A stretch of DNA of 64,000 nucleotides from Gnetum montanum (lineage: Eukaryota; Streptophyta; Gnetopsida; Gnetales; Gnetaceae): assembly GCA_015680685.1 (NCBI GenBank), contig MNCI01005010.1:263044-327043 (forward strand), in the 5' to 3' direction. Each line of letters opens with the position of its first letter. Within the stretch, counting starts at the first letter, position 1. The position numbers and the translations under genes were made by a program. Positions 33,275 to 46,559 of the stretch are shown here, piece by piece. A model generated the notes under the pieces. The model did not search any database. It saw only the letters and a program-made list of their open reading frames with translations, and was not told the origin of the DNA.

Positions 33275-36200
33275 TGTAACATCTCCTTCTTGTGTCATAG
33301 AATGTAGAGCATTCATTGGGTAGAATCCCAATTAAAAATGATAGGACATGGCAAAAAAATGCAAATTAATGAACTACACAATGAAAGGAAAAAAGGAATA
33401 TATCATTAAGTCATGACTCCAAAGAAAAGAAAAGAGAAATCTAATAGTGGAAGGACTAAATACATGAATATAAAATTGTACCAAAAATTAAAAATGCTAA
33501 AAAAGAATAGGATAACACAAATTGTGAAACTAAATTCCATAATATATGTATGAATGCCATATAGTCACAAGTTACTAATCTATGATTCCATAATGAAAAA
33601 GAGAATTAATGTCTAGTATAATGCTGAAATGCCAAAATACAATAGCCAAATCTTTAAACTGATACACAACATCATCATGCTTATATTGTCATAACAATCC
33701 TCTAATTACTCCATTTTATTTCCCAGAACTAATCAACCTAATATTAAAATGGGTTATTAGTATAAAACTGAGTGAGAAACCTCAACAACCTCTCTAATCA
33801 TTAGATGGATAGATCTCATGGGGATTAGAAGGAGCATCGCTGACCTACAAAACATGTTATCTCAACAAGCATATAAAAAAAACCACCAAAACATCCATAC
33901 AAACATATAAACATACATCCATAAAATCCATCAATCATCCAATGCCAAAACTAAGGATTGCCCACTCAAATTATCATCATAAACAAGGAGGCTAGCATGC
34001 ATCGTACTCAATGTAATATGTGTGTTACAGTGTCATGTGTATTTGCCAAAAGCCAAAACGAAAATGTATCTAAACCAAACATCAAATTACCATGCACATG
34101 GATTTATTATTAGTCTCAATTGGAACATGATTCATCACCTAGAAAAATACATCCAATATTCCCCAAACATATTGGTGCTAGACGCATTACCTAGGACATC
34201 ACCTCTAATGTTATGAAGGTACAAACCAAAACAAATGGACCAATGAGCCATGGAATGATCCTATTTTGTAGGATGGAAACTATAGTAAGAGCCACATTGG
34301 TGCACTCTATAGTGTTGGGTCAAACATCATAATCATCTCTAAAATGCTAATTTGTAACTAGCCATACAAACTTGATGCTAGCTCCAACATCCAACAATTA
34401 AACAACCAAAAGACATAGTAACCAAACTAATGGTGGGGGACAATATTAAACAATAGGCCTTTTTTCATTTAGAGATATAATAAACCAAAGATCCCAACAA
34501 GGAGGGAGTCCATAGATACTTAAGTCATCAACACCCATTTCCAAACATATGGGAGGCCATCGTTATTGAGATTTGAATTCAATGATCTAGGGATCTTGAT
34601 AATTTTCTAAGATGTTAATAGGATCCTCAAGGGAAGATCAAGGATTATAAACAAAAATATTAATTATATAATTACATAGATAGTCCAAAAATCACAAACA
34701 AATAGCATTCCCATAAGAATTTATGCTCTTACCAAAATAGAGTCCAATTTGGTCCAAGATAATGCAACATTCTTGAGATCTCATTAGATGAGTCAATGAG
34801 AGTCTTGACATGGGAAAAGGCTATGACAAGATTTAATATTTCCAAGTGGTAAAATGAATATTACAATAAATCGAGAAAGATACCACAATTGCCCAAAGTT
34901 TAATCCAGCCACTATATATCAAGTTATAAGAATTCAACAATGAAGGACTCAAGAAGGTAAATGTAAATATGACATGAACAAAAAAATTTACAAAGATATG
35001 GAAGCATAAAAACCAAGAAATCCAAGTTAAGGGCTAAATGAAAGAATCAAACTTCACATAATTAAAGTTCTAGGCAAAAAAAGGCTTGTAGGAAAGATGT
35101 CTTGGAAAACAAAAGACATCTTCGAGGAGAGATCTTTATAGTTAGGAGACATCTTGGAAGCCTGGAAGAAATCTTGGAAGCCTAGAAGATGTCTTTTTCT
35201 ATGTTGGAATGTCTTAGGAAAGATGTATTTGGGTTGGGAGGATGTCTTATTTCAAGAGGAGACATCTCGAGTTGGGAGAAGACATCTTGATAGAGACATC
35301 TTATGACAGGGTAAGTAATCTTGGAGAAGATGTCTTGTGCATAGGGAAGACATCTTATTAGCAATACTAGGTTTTAGGAGAGATATTTGAAAATGATCTA
35401 GGACATTTTTTTCAACTTGGAAAGGCCAAAAAATACCTAGTAAACACTCGAGAATGAGTAGAATAGGTAAGAAACAATAGGAAAAGGATTAATGAGTCTA
35501 GACTGTAAATGGACAAGGAAGGAAAAACCCAAAATCAAGATAGAGAGAGAAAAATAAATTCGATATAATCACAAGATTGGTAAAATCTTACTATAAGGGA
35601 AAACTAATATAATATGCCAAGATCACAAAATACTAAGGGAAAAAGGTATTCAAGCCAGAAGAGTATGCAAATGGAAGCTATCGCAAGAACATTTCATGAT
35701 TAAAGCATGGAAAAATGGATCTAGTAAGCTAACTTAGTGGATTAACCAAAAATTCCCAAACTCTATTTACCATGATAAAAATAAATCACTTCTACTAGAT
35801 ATTCAAAACACAGCTTCATAGGAATTTACCACAAATTCATCAATCAACCACTATCTACTGAGTGCTTGAATAGCAAAATCAAATTCCATAAAAAGTATTA
35901 GAAATAATCTTACAATTCCCATAACCCAAATTGGCAAAAAAGTAGAATAAATCACATAAAAATTCCATCAAATTGCATTCCATCTACATAATCATATGAC
36001 AAAAATGTTTATCCCAAAAAATAAGTTCATAGTCATATGACAAAAATAAACAATATCCATTTTGAATATGTGCCTAGATCCTATAATTGTAAATGAGGAA
36101 GAAGCTAAGATTACTTACCTCTAACCCAAACTTAAAAAATTGAGAAAGTGAAAAACTAAGCCAAAAACAGTCATGAAATCCACACAATTGATCTCAAATC

Positions 36201-36922
36201 TTAGAGTGCTTTCCAACTACAATCTCTCAACACCTCTCCCTAATTATCAAAATGTGTGAAAGAATTGAACCATGGGAGTTTTAATGGAGATTGAATGGAA
36301 ACTATGAAATGGAGGAAAAATACCAATTATCCAAACATCCAAAAAGCTAGGAGAAAATTACCACAAGATTTTTTCCATCATAATTGTAAATTATTCTCCC
36401 ACTCATGTAACTCCCTCACATGCCAAAATCATTAAAGAGAAAATATCATAAAATCTTATAATGTTGAAATATAGTTCAAAACCTCTCAATAAAGAAAATA
36501 AGATAAAGCTCAATATAATTAAATGTCTAAAGCACATGTGGATATATGAATCATCAATCACATATCTTTTTGCTTATATCATGCACACTTAGAATAAATT
36601 ATTAATATTGATTAAACAAACCATTATTTATAGCCATGCCATGATCCCAACCAAATCTCATGTGAACTTATCACACTCAACAAGAAAATTAGTGCACACC
36701 TACTAGATGATAATAAAAGATAGTATAGGTATGATTAATAATTAAGGATTACACAGTATTAACTAAGAATTTGAAAAATACAAGGCTCATCATTAACCTC
36801 ATTAGCATAATGCATAAACAATACCAAACTAGCTATATATATAAGCATACAAGTGCATGAAAAAAATTCATTAAAAGACCAATTATATGTACCATGGATC
36901 TTCAAAAATATGGGTTGTTACA
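33275..36922 (-). repeat. 3' LTR (left) of the 12.3 kb element
   Basis: This 3648 bp LTR is bounded by TGTAAC and GTTACA. It aligns by eye with 41940-45550 throughout, for example at CAAATTACCATGCACATGGA. An array of AGACATC/GATGTCT words lies at about 35085-35390. The length is unusual for plant gypsy elements. Short open frames inside have no family resemblance. Confidence 0.9.
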
Positions 36923-36935
36923 TCCTTTCCCCTTT
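36923..36935 (-). other. polypurine tract of the 12.3 kb element
   Basis: On the minus strand AAAGGGGAAAGGA directly abuts the LTR start TGTAAC, as required for plus-strand priming. Confidence 0.85.
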
Positions 36936-36979
36936 AATATCTTCCTCTTGAAAGATTGTAGGATGGAAAGAATGTAAAT

Positions 36980-38780
36980 TAGACATAAGGTTCCAAGTAG
37001 CCTCTTGTGAACCATGAAAATTCTACAAAACCTTTACCATGGAAACTATATTGCTACATAACTAGTGCTCCATTTGGTTTAAGACCTTAATGGAAAATTC
37101 CATGTACAAGGCATCAACTTGAGGCTACACCTTAGTCAAGTCAACCACATGACTATCATTAGGCACATACTTTTATAGCATGAATACATGAATCACATCA
37201 TGCATGCTCGAAAGCTCTAGTAGCAGATCAACATAGTATGAAACCTCTTCTATGCATTGAAGAAATCAAATGAACTAATATAGTGAGATGAAAGCTTACT
37301 TTCCTAGCCAAAAAGCATCAAACCTTCTAGTAGGGAGATCTAAATAAACACTTTATTGGCAATATCAAAATTAAGAGGCCTACTCCTTTGGTTTGTGTAG
37401 CTTGCATGATGATCCTAACCTATCATCAACCATTCATGAAATTATCTAATATGCACTATCATTCTCAACACAACATCCAAATTGATGAATTTCTTATCAT
37501 TAATCGTATCCCAATACAAGTAATTCTTGCATGGTCTTCCATACATGAATTCATACGGTGCTGCCTTCCAGCTAGCTTGATAACTATTGGTATAAGTAAA
37601 CTCTACCAATGGTAACAAGTTATCCCAATTATCTATAAAATGTAAAGCACAATACTAAAGCACATACTACAATAATTGATTGATTCTCTCTCTCAACTTG
37701 ATCATTATTCTATAGATGATAGGAAGAACTTAAGTTCAACCTAGTATCGAGGTTGTTCATGAATGCATGTTAAAACCAAGCAGTGAATTTGGTATCATGG
37801 TTTGAGATAATCTTGGCAGGAATATTATGCAATCTTATTAGCATCAAACCTTTGAGTAGGGAGATCTAAATAAAAACTTTATTTGTAATATCAAAATTAA
37901 GAGGCCTCCTCCTGTGGTTTGCATAGCTTTCTTGATGATCCTAAGCTATCATCAACCATTCATGAAATTCTCTAATATGCACTATCATTCTTAACATAAC
38001 ATCCAAATTGATGAATTTCCTATCATTGATTAAATCCCAATACAAGTAAGTCTTAGATGGTCTTCAATATGAGACTTCATACAGTGTTGCCTTCAAGCTA
38101 GCTTGATAATTGTTGGTATAAGTAAACTCTACCAATGGTAACATGTTATCCCAATTATCTATAAAATGTAAAGCCTAGGACTAAAGCATGTACTACAATA
38201 CTTGATTGACTCTCTCGACTTGATCATTAATTTGCGGATGATAAGAAGAACTCATGTTCAACTTAGTACCTAGGTTGTTCATGAATGCATGTTAAAACCA
38301 AGAAGTGAATTTGGCATCATGGTCTAAGATCATCTTGGTAAGAATATTATGCAAGCTTATGATCTTAGAGATGAACATATACTCAACACCCTTCAAGCTA
38401 GCCAAAGTCTTTATAGCTAGGAAATGTGTTGACTTGGTTAATAGGTGAACCATAACAAGACTGACATCCTTTCCACCCCTAGTGCAAGGTAGACCAATAA
38501 TGAAATCCATTCCAATCACCTATGACTTTCACCATGGAATAAAGTTGGGGTACCACTAGCCACCTAGTCATTGATGTTCAAGTTTAACCTATTGAAAAAT
38601 TAGGTATTTGGCCATAAATTCTCCAGCCTACTTCTTCATGCCTACTCACTAGTACAACCTCTGCAACATTTGTTACATCTTATCACTATCTAGATGAATC
38701 TAAAGTCTACTAAGGTGATCTTTCTCCAATAAACGTTTTCTTAAAAAATAGGCACATATATCTAATTATTACAATAAAGC
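36980..38780 (-). pseudogene. integrase remnant of the 12.3 kb element
   Basis: Minus-strand frames show the integrase core, clearest at 38519-38292: IGMDFIIGLPCTRGGKDVSL, HLLTKSTHFLAIK, then the second motif DHDAKFTSWF. Downstream (lower coordinates) the DNA-joining core and C-terminal region are decayed. A 526 bp segment is tandemly duplicated here (37315-37840 and 37841-38360). Confidence 0.85.
37315..38360. repeat. 526 bp tandem duplication inside integrase
   Basis: The segment beginning GCATCAAACCTTCTAGTAGG at 37315 is repeated from 37841 (GCATCAAACCTTTGAGTAGG) to about 38360. The copies share GGGAGATCTAAATAAA, ACTCTACCAATGGTAACA and GTTCATGAATGCATGTTAAA. They have diverged, so the duplication is not an assembly artefact of recent date. 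Confidence 0.85.
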
Positions 38781-38949
38781 AACTAAAGTGCATCCACTAT
38801 CATGGTAGCATCATATGAATGCCTTAGCTCCTTGCACCAAGAATCACACTATTGCATCTCATGAATCTCACCTATCACATCAAACTATATCACCAAGCTA
38901 TTTACCTCACTAGCCATATAGCTTAAGGCATCTGTGATCACACTACTTT

Positions 38950-40290
38950 TTCTTGTTCAATATTGGATGGTAAAATCAAAGTTGTCCAAAATTTTAATCC
39001 ACCTTCTCTAATGTAATTTCAACTATGGTTGGCTCATCAAATACTATAATTTCTTATGATTTATTCAAATAGTCAACTAATTCCTAAATAAGTAATAATA
39101 TCAAACTTTTAAAAAAATATAATTGCTCCCAACTATAGGTCATGAGTGAGGTAGAACTCATGATGAGGCATTATTGACCACTTTACACTCTTGCATAAGG
39201 ACAAACCCATAACCTTCTTCTGATGCATCAGTACATATGTGAAATAGCTTACTTGGTGTAGGTGAAACTAAAATAGGAGTTGAGATGAGTGTATCCTTTA
39301 GTTTGTCAAAGGTATCTTGATAACATAGGCTTCACAAGAAACTAACATATTTTGGAAAAAACTTTATGAGAGGTAAGGTAATGAGGGAGAAATTTTTAAT
39401 AAACCTCTTATAATAACCTGCCAACTTGAAAAAACTGTGAACTTCACAAACATCCTTAGACATAGGCCAATCCTAAATAACTGATATTTTAGTGAGATCC
39501 ATTGCTATACAAGCTTCAAGAATAACATGTCCCAACATTTAAATCTCTTGGTATCCAAAAGAATACTTGTAGGGTTGGGCAAAAAATTGATGTTCTTTAA
39601 GCTTATGCAAGATGATCCTTAGAGGCTACTTGTGAAACTTCTCAAATGAAGAATATACCAAAATATCATCGATGAACATGATAACAAACTGATGTTGGTG
39701 GGACATCATGAAACTATTAATAATATGGATGAAGACTATAGTAGCTTTAGTGAGTTCAAATGATAATACTAAGAACTTGTAATGCCCATACCACATCCCA
39801 AAGGCTATCGTGGGGACATCCTTCTCCTTGATGCACACATGATGATATCTTGACTTTAAATCAATATTTTAGAAAACCTAGCTCCCCTTAGTTGCTCAAG
39901 AAAATCATCTATGCATGTCAAGGGATATTTGTTCTCCACTATCATCTAGTTCAATTACTAGTAATTAATGCATAGCCTCATACTACCATTATTCTTTATA
40001 AAAAGAGAATAAAAGCATCCCAAGGAGACACACTTTAATAAATTAAACCCTTATCAAAAAACTCATGAAGCTGAATCTTTAGTTTCACTAACTCAATAGG
40101 GAACATCCTATGTGGAAACTTCAAGATAGGTTTTTGCACTTGGTTTGAGGACAATCTCAAACTCAACATCATGCCTTGGAGGTAAACTGGGTAACTCAAA
40201 ATGAAAGATATCAGAAAATTCATAAACAACCAAAACTTGTTCAAGTTCTTGTGATAAAGAGAGATCATTGATAGAAATAAAAATGAAAGA
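38950..40290 (-). pseudogene. RT and RNase H remnant of the 12.3 kb element
   Basis: RT motifs on the minus strand: an N-terminal segment near 40268-40035 (FPHRMFPIELVKLKIQLHEF; relatives have YRMAPxELxELKxQLxEL), and KEKDVPTIAFGMWYGHYKFL (39830 down). The catalytic loop FIDDILVYS at about 39655-39680 has both Asp intact. A connection segment and a weak RNase H region follow to about 38950. Several stops and shifts occur. Confidence 0.88.
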
Positions 40291-40349
40291 ATTGAAATTT
40301 CCTCAATTATTGGTGAAATGATTTTGAAGAAACAAGAATCAACCTAACT

Positions 40350-40740
40350 TTACATGATCTAGTATGCGCCATCATCTGCACATCATCATTCATCACAAAG
40401 AAAGTATCTTATGATAACAATCCAAGCTACTATAATAACAAGTCAACAAATCCATATCCAAGATAATCCCATAGTCCCCTAAATTCATGATATGAAGGTC
40501 ACTGAACCACATGAAATTTTGAATTATCAAGGATAAAGATTTGTAGACCTGATCCACCATAAGAACATAGCCACCAAAAGAGCTAATGATAAGTCCTTGG
40601 TTAAGCCACTAATCTCCAAACAAAAATGAGCAACTACATACTAATCTACTAAAGAAAGGATTTCACCAAGGTTAAAAAGAATGAAAATTACTAGATCAGA
40701 CATCACATCTCCAATATCCATCATAGTGTTGCATTGAGTC
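40350..40740 (-). pseudogene. aspartic protease remnant of the 12.3 kb element
   Basis: On the minus strand the C-terminal protease segment can be read at about 40530-40390: FSDLHIMNLGDYGIILDMDL followed by LTCYYSSLDCYHK. This corresponds to the ILGMDWLxxHxxxxDC block of plant gypsy proteases (Gly to Asp, Trp to Leu here). The active-site loop is not readable. Confidence 0.7.
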
Positions 40741-40879
40741 TGAGTTGGTTGATCACATGTGTTTGAGCACCACCCTAGCCATTAGTAGGTTTTCCAACCT
40801 ATTGATGACCTTTTTCACCTACGTTCTTTGAGTAGTTAAAGCTTTTATGACTTTCCTGATCATAGTTGCAATAGTTGAG

Positions 40880-41640
40880 ATAGTGCTTTCAAACATATCC
40901 AACCTTCCCATAAGAAAAGCAAGTAATGGGTCCATGAGTGGTTTAACCACCTACTACCTACTACTAATATCTCTACTACTCACATCCAAATGGAACCCTT
41001 GGATCCTCTTGAATCCACTAGATTTTTTGGAAGAGGTTTAACCCCTCTTCTAAGAATGATCTCAACATGCTCCCTTTGCCAATTGATTGCACTCCAAATC
41101 TAAAGCATGAACTTGTGCATCTTGATACATCTAAAGATAGAGAGAAAAAATGATTCTTAATGGATGTAGGAAGACCTCAAATAAAATGGTTAGTCCTAGA
41201 TAGCTTATTCAAATATATGTAAGGCACATATATGCTTAGCTATGAGAACTTGTAGTTATATGCAGTGATCATTTGATTGCCTTGGTAGAGATACTAAAAC
41301 TCCTCAACCTTCACCTCTACAAACTCTGATGGAATGTAATGAGCATTGAAACCATTGAGTAAATTTTTCCAATGAATGCCAGATTCTTCCCAATGGTGAA
41401 CCTTCTTCTAGGTAGTCCACCAATGTCTAGTAGCTACATGAAACTAGTGAGTGACTAAATGGGTTTACTATGTAGGGGTATAATCTATCAACTTGAAGAT
41501 TTTAAGAACCTTGTCAAGCCATTTAATGGCAACTAAAGGATCCTCTTCACCCTAAAATGTAGGGGATCCTATCTTATAGAATGTTTTTGTAAGCTTTCTC
41601 TCCATTATTTGTTTGCCACTTCCACTACTTCCTAAAGCAT
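40880..41640 (-). pseudogene. gag remnant of the 12.3 kb element
   Basis: The minus strand reads a retrotransposon gag domain: GEEDPLVAIKWLDKVLKIFK (about 41555 down), HVATRHWWTT, then VKVEEFQYLYQGNQMITAYN (about 41320-41260). A decayed CCHC knuckle follows at about 40925-40860 (CFSYGKVGYV, then CN). Stops are frequent. Confidence 0.8.
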
Positions 41641-41924
41641 CATGTATTGATTGTGAAGTAGCATTCTTCTCTATATGCTAACAGAGGAATTAGAACATAT
41701 AGTGGTTGATATCTACTTGGTTAATTCCTCCTCTTGTGCTAGAGTAGAAACCGAATTTATAGGTTTAGCTTGTGAATCTACCTATGGCTCCTTGCTCATT
41801 CAAGAATGATATTAGCCATGGATGTTGGGTTGCTAGGTCACACATCTATCCTTCTAGCATGACCACATCCATTTCTAGCACCTACCATTGCTAGATGAAA
41901 AAGGAAAAATTAGCAAAAACAAAT

Positions 41925-41936
41925 GCTTTAATACCA
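41925..41936 (-). other. primer-binding site, initiator tRNA-Met type
   Basis: Three bases inside the 5' LTR the minus strand reads TGGTATTAAAGC. The common plant Ty3/gypsy site for tRNA-iMet is TGGTATCAGAGC, so 10 of 12 bases match. Both differences are transitions. Confidence 0.85.
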
Positions 41937-41939
41937 TCT

Positions 41940-44900
41940 TGTAACATCCTCCTTCCCATGCCTTAGGATGGAGAGCATTATGTTAGGTAGAAACTCTTGG
42001 GAAAATAATCAATCATGGTAAGAGATGCCAATGAATGAAAAACACAATGAAAGGAATAAAGAAACCTAGCACTGAGTCATAATCCTAAAGAAAATAGAAG
42101 AGAAAACTAATAGTTGAAGAAAGTATATGAATATAAAATTGTATCAAAGATTAAAAATATTGGAAAAGAATCGCATAAGATAAATTGTGAAACTAAATTC
42201 CATAATATATATGAATTCCATATAGTCACAATTCTAAACGATACATAATCCATGAATTTATAATGAAAAGAGAATTAATGTCTAATATAATGATGATATG
42301 CCAAAATATAGTAGCCAAAGATTTAAACTGATACATAACATTAGCATGATTATATAATTTCATAATAGTCCTTCAAGAACTCCATTCCCTTTTTTAAAAC
42401 TAATCAACCTAAAAATAAAATGGATTATTAGTATAAAATTGACTGAGAAACCTTGGCAAGCTCTCCAATCATCAAATAGATAGATCTTCATGTTGATTAG
42501 GAGGAGCATGGTTGACTTGCAAAACATGTTGGCTCAACATGCAGATAAGAGAGCCATCAAAACATCCATGCAAACATATAAATGCACAACTATAACATCC
42601 ATCTATCATACAATGCCATAACTAGGGTTTACCTACTTTAGCCATTACCACAAACAAGGAGGCTAGAATGCATCACACTTAGTGTAATATGTGTATTGTG
42701 TTGTCATATGTACTTGCCAAAAGCCAAAAGAAACATGTATCCAAACCAAATATCAAATTACCATGCACATGGATTCATTATTAGTCTCAACTAGAACATG
42801 AAGTGTTACCTATGACATCAATTCTAACATTCCTCAAATATATTAGTGCTAGAGGCATGACCCAACACATCACCTCTAACATTTTGGAGGCATAAAAAAA
42901 GGGACCAATGAGCCATAGAATCATCTTATTCTATATGATGAGACCCATAGTAAGAGCCATATTGGTACACTCTACAGTGGGGATCAAATATCATAGTCAT
43001 ATTTAGGGAGCTCATCTCTAATCAATTGCACAAACTCAGTGCTAGCTCCAACATCCAACAACCAGAAAACTCAAAAAGATGTCAACCAAACTGATGGTGG
43101 AGGGTAATATCAATAAAGAGACCTTGTCTCATCAAGAGACCCACTAAACCAAAGATTCTAATAAGGATGTAGTTCAAAAATACTCAAGTTATCAACACTC
43201 ATTTCCAAACACATGGGAGGCCATCATTAGTGAGATTCAAATTCAATGTTTTAGGGATCTCAACAATTTTCCAAGATGCCAATATAATCCTCATGGGAAG
43301 ATCAAGAATAATATATCCAAATATTGCTTATATAGTTACGTAGATAGTTAAAATATTGCCAACAAGCAACCTTCCTATAAGAATTAATGCTCTTTCCAAA
43401 TAGAGTCCAATTTAGTCCAAGATAATTTAACAATCTTGAGGTCTCGATAGATGAGTTAATAAAAGGCTTTACATGGGAAAAGATTCTAACAAGATTTAAT
43501 GTTTTTAGATGGTGAAATGAATATTACAATAAACCAAGAAAGATACTAGAATTATGAAAAGTTTAGTCTAGTCACTCTATATCAAGCTAGGAGAATAAAA
43601 CAATGAAGGAATCAAGAAGGAAAATGTTAATATGACATGAATAGAAGAATGGAAAAATATTTGGAAGCATAGAAACTAATGAATCTAAGTTAAGAGCTAA
43701 ATCAAAGAATCATACTTCAAAAACTCCAAGTTTTAGGAAATACTAGGTTTGCAAGAAAGGCATCTTAGAAAGAGAGAGATGTCTTGGAGGACATGTCTTT
43801 GTAGTTGGGAGATGTCTTGGAAGCCTGGAAGATGTCTTAGAAGCTTGGGAGATGTCTTGGTCTCTGCTAGAACATCTTAGCAAAGATTTCTTATTTTAGA
43901 AGGAGATGTCTCTAGCTAGGATAAGATTACTTGGTAGAGAAGATTTATGATAGGGCAAGATGCCTTGGGGAAGACATATTATGCATAAGGAAGACATCCT
44001 ATAAGTGAGACTGAGTTTTGTAAGAGATGTTTAACAATAGTCTGGGATGTTTTGTTTAACTAGAAAAGACCAAGAAATAACCAAGGAACACTAAAAAATG
44101 AGGAGAATAGGTAAGGAAAATAGGAAAATGCTCAATGAGTCTAGAATGTGAATTGAAAAGGAAGGAGAAAATACAAAATCAAGATAGAGAGAGAAAATTG
44201 AAGTTGATATAATCACAAGACTAGGAGAAGCTTACTCTAAGGAAAAATGAATACAATATGCCAAGATCACAAAATACGTAAGGAAAGAGATATTCAAGAT
44301 AAAAGAATATGCAAAAAAAAAAAAGCTATTGCAACAATGTGTTAAGATTAAAGAAGGAAAAAATTGATTTGGTAAGCTAACTTAGTGGACTAACCACAAG
44401 TTCCCAAACACTATTTACCATCATGGAAATCAACCACTTCTACCAAAATTTCATAAACACAGCTCCATATAAATTTACCTCAAATTTATCTATTAATCAT
44501 AATCTTGAGTGCTCAAATGGAAAAACCCAATCTCATAAAAATTATTAAAAATAATCTTATAATTCCCATATCTAGGAAAAGTAGAAAATAACTAAATGAA
44601 TGCACATAAAAATTCCATCAAATTGCATTTCATCCACATAAGCAAAAACCTTCATCCCATAAAATAATATCATAATCATATGACAAAAATAAATAATATT
44701 CATTCTAAGTATGTTCTTAGATCCTATAATAGTAAATGAGAAAGAAGCCAAGAAAACTCATCTCTGATCCAAATGAAAAATACTGAAAGAGGGGAAAACC
44801 AAGCTAAAATGATTAATGTAATCAAAACAACCAATCTAAAATCCCATAGCATTTTCCAATTCTAATCTCTAACACCTCTCCTTGATTGAATTGAACCATG

Positions 44901-45550
44901 GGAGTTTTAATGGAGATTGATTGAAAACTATGGAATTAAGAAAAAACATCAATTACACAAACATCCAGTAAGATAAGAGAAACTTACCACAAATCTTTTC
45001 CATCATAACTATAACTTCTTCTCCCACTCACATAACTCCCTCACATGCCAAAAAAATTAGAGAGAAAATACCATAAAATCTTATAGTTTTAAAGTATATT
45101 TTAAAAAATCTTAATAAAGAAAATAAGACAATGATCAATATAATTAAATTTCTAAAGCACAAATCTGGACATATAAATCATCAATCATATATCTATTTTC
45201 TTATACCATGCATACTTAGAAAATATTGTTAATATTAATTAAACAAACTAATATTTATAGTCATGCCATGCTTCCAGCCAAATCTCATGAGATCTTGTCA
45301 CACTCATCAATAGGATTAGTGCACACTTGCTAGATGATAATAAAATATAGTATATGAATTATTAATTATTATAAATTACATAATTTTAATGAAGAATCTT
45401 AAAAACCCATGGCTCATCATTAACATCATTAGCATAATGCATAAAATATACCAAACTAGCTAGATGTATAAGCATACAAGTGTAAACATAACATTCATAA
45501 CAAAAAAATATCATATGTAGTAAGGATGTCCAAAAATATGGGTTATCATA
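41940..45550 (-). repeat. 5' LTR (right) of the 12.3 kb element
   Basis: This 3611 bp copy of 33275-36922 starts TGTAACATCC. Its end (GGGTTATCATA) aligns with GGGTTGTTACA of the other copy; all three differences are transitions. The AGACATC/GATGTCT array is at about 43740-44010. Confidence 0.9.
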
Positions 45551-45760
45551 ATTTAGTTGATGTGAGAAATATCATAAAAATAATGCCTTATTAGATATAT
45601 GAGTCCATGGATTATGACCATATCAAACCAACTAATATTACTATATTCTTGACTAATGGTTCTATTGTTTATCTTAGAGGCATTGTGATGGATATCTTGG
45701 TGCAACTAGATAAAGCTTTGTACTTATGATAACATATTCTGAAATGCCAATGAAATATTT
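45551..45760 (+). pseudogene. protease remainder of the split Athila-like element
   Basis: Immediately after the right LTR the frame left at 33274 resumes in phase. VDV (DxG with Gly lost) stands at the active site, then PY-x-IYESMDY, NITIFLTNGSIVYLRGIVMD and ILVQLDK, the flap and following strands of an Athila protease. The reading decays after about 45730 and is cut by the next element at 45818. Together with 31560-33274 it belongs to one older element. Confidence 0.8.
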
Positions 45761-45817
45761 CATCCATTGTGTTATATGAAAATAACTTGGAGCTCTCATC
45801 CAGCTTGCAAATAATGG

Positions 45818-46209
45818 TGTAAGAAATGGAATTTAAAAGGAAAATAAAAATATAAGAACTTTATTAATGAAATTGTTGGGTACATTATTAATGACCCTAG
45901 GTTATCTTTCGATTAAATTTAAGACCTTAGAGGAAATCCAACACTACCACCATGGTTAGGCCATTATATTGAAGGGTTGATTAATCTCTTCTTATCCTGC
46001 TTTACTTGGCTCTTGTCTCTCACTAATCTAGCTTTGTAACTCCATGTTGATACAAAATATAAGCTCAACCTTAAATGTCATAGGTTAAACCCATCCATGA
46101 GGGTACTGTAAATAGTTATAACTCATCATAATGAGGTATCCATTCTTTGGAAGTTTAATTACATGATTAATGATACAATTCTACCCTTAACAAAGTATGG
46201 GACATTATA
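45818..46209 (-). repeat. 3' LTR (left) of the 5.9 kb element
   Basis: The 392 bp LTR starts TGTAAG and ends TTATA (from TTACA by one transition). It is shared with 51391-51737 through AATTTAAAAGGAAAATAAAA, CCAACACTACCACCATGGTT and TTAATTACATGATTAATGAT. PPT-like CTTAAGGGATGTATAT (minus strand, 46225-46210) follows. Confidence 0.85.
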
Positions 46210-46559
46210 ATATACATCCCTTAAGAATCTAGTTCATCCTCAAGTGCTTCTTCTAGATCTAGCTATTTAACAATTACATCCATGTTATGATCCTTGTTTT
46301 TAGCTCCATTGTTATATTCATTATCATCTGTACATACAAAAAATATGTATTAATCTCTTACTAATACCTATTAGTAAATATAATTTATTATTTGTTATTG
46401 TAACAATTAGAAAGTTAAGGATATGTATTCAAAACAAACTCCTTGTTTTCCTAGGTTTGTTGATCATAGTTAAACCATTAGATAAGTAGTTCATTGATGA
46501 TTTTATTATAGATTTTCTTCATTCTATGATACTTAATTGCAAATGGTTTAATCTCAAAT

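Larger units (their letters stand above)
33270..45555 (-). mobile_element. complete 12.3 kb Ty3/gypsy element with 3.6 kb LTRs
   Basis: The element is 33275-45550, in minus orientation, with likely target duplications CTTTA (33270-33274) and ATTTA (45551-45555). It has LTRs of 3648 and 3611 bp, a tRNA-iMet-type PBS, a PPT, and a decayed gag-PR-RT-RH-IN internal region (36923-41939). LTRs start TGTAAC and end GTTACA; the end of the right copy is mutated. It interrupts the protease region of an Athila-like element. Stops and frameshifts throughout show it is dead. Domain order with integrase last marks Ty3/gypsy. Confidence 0.9.
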
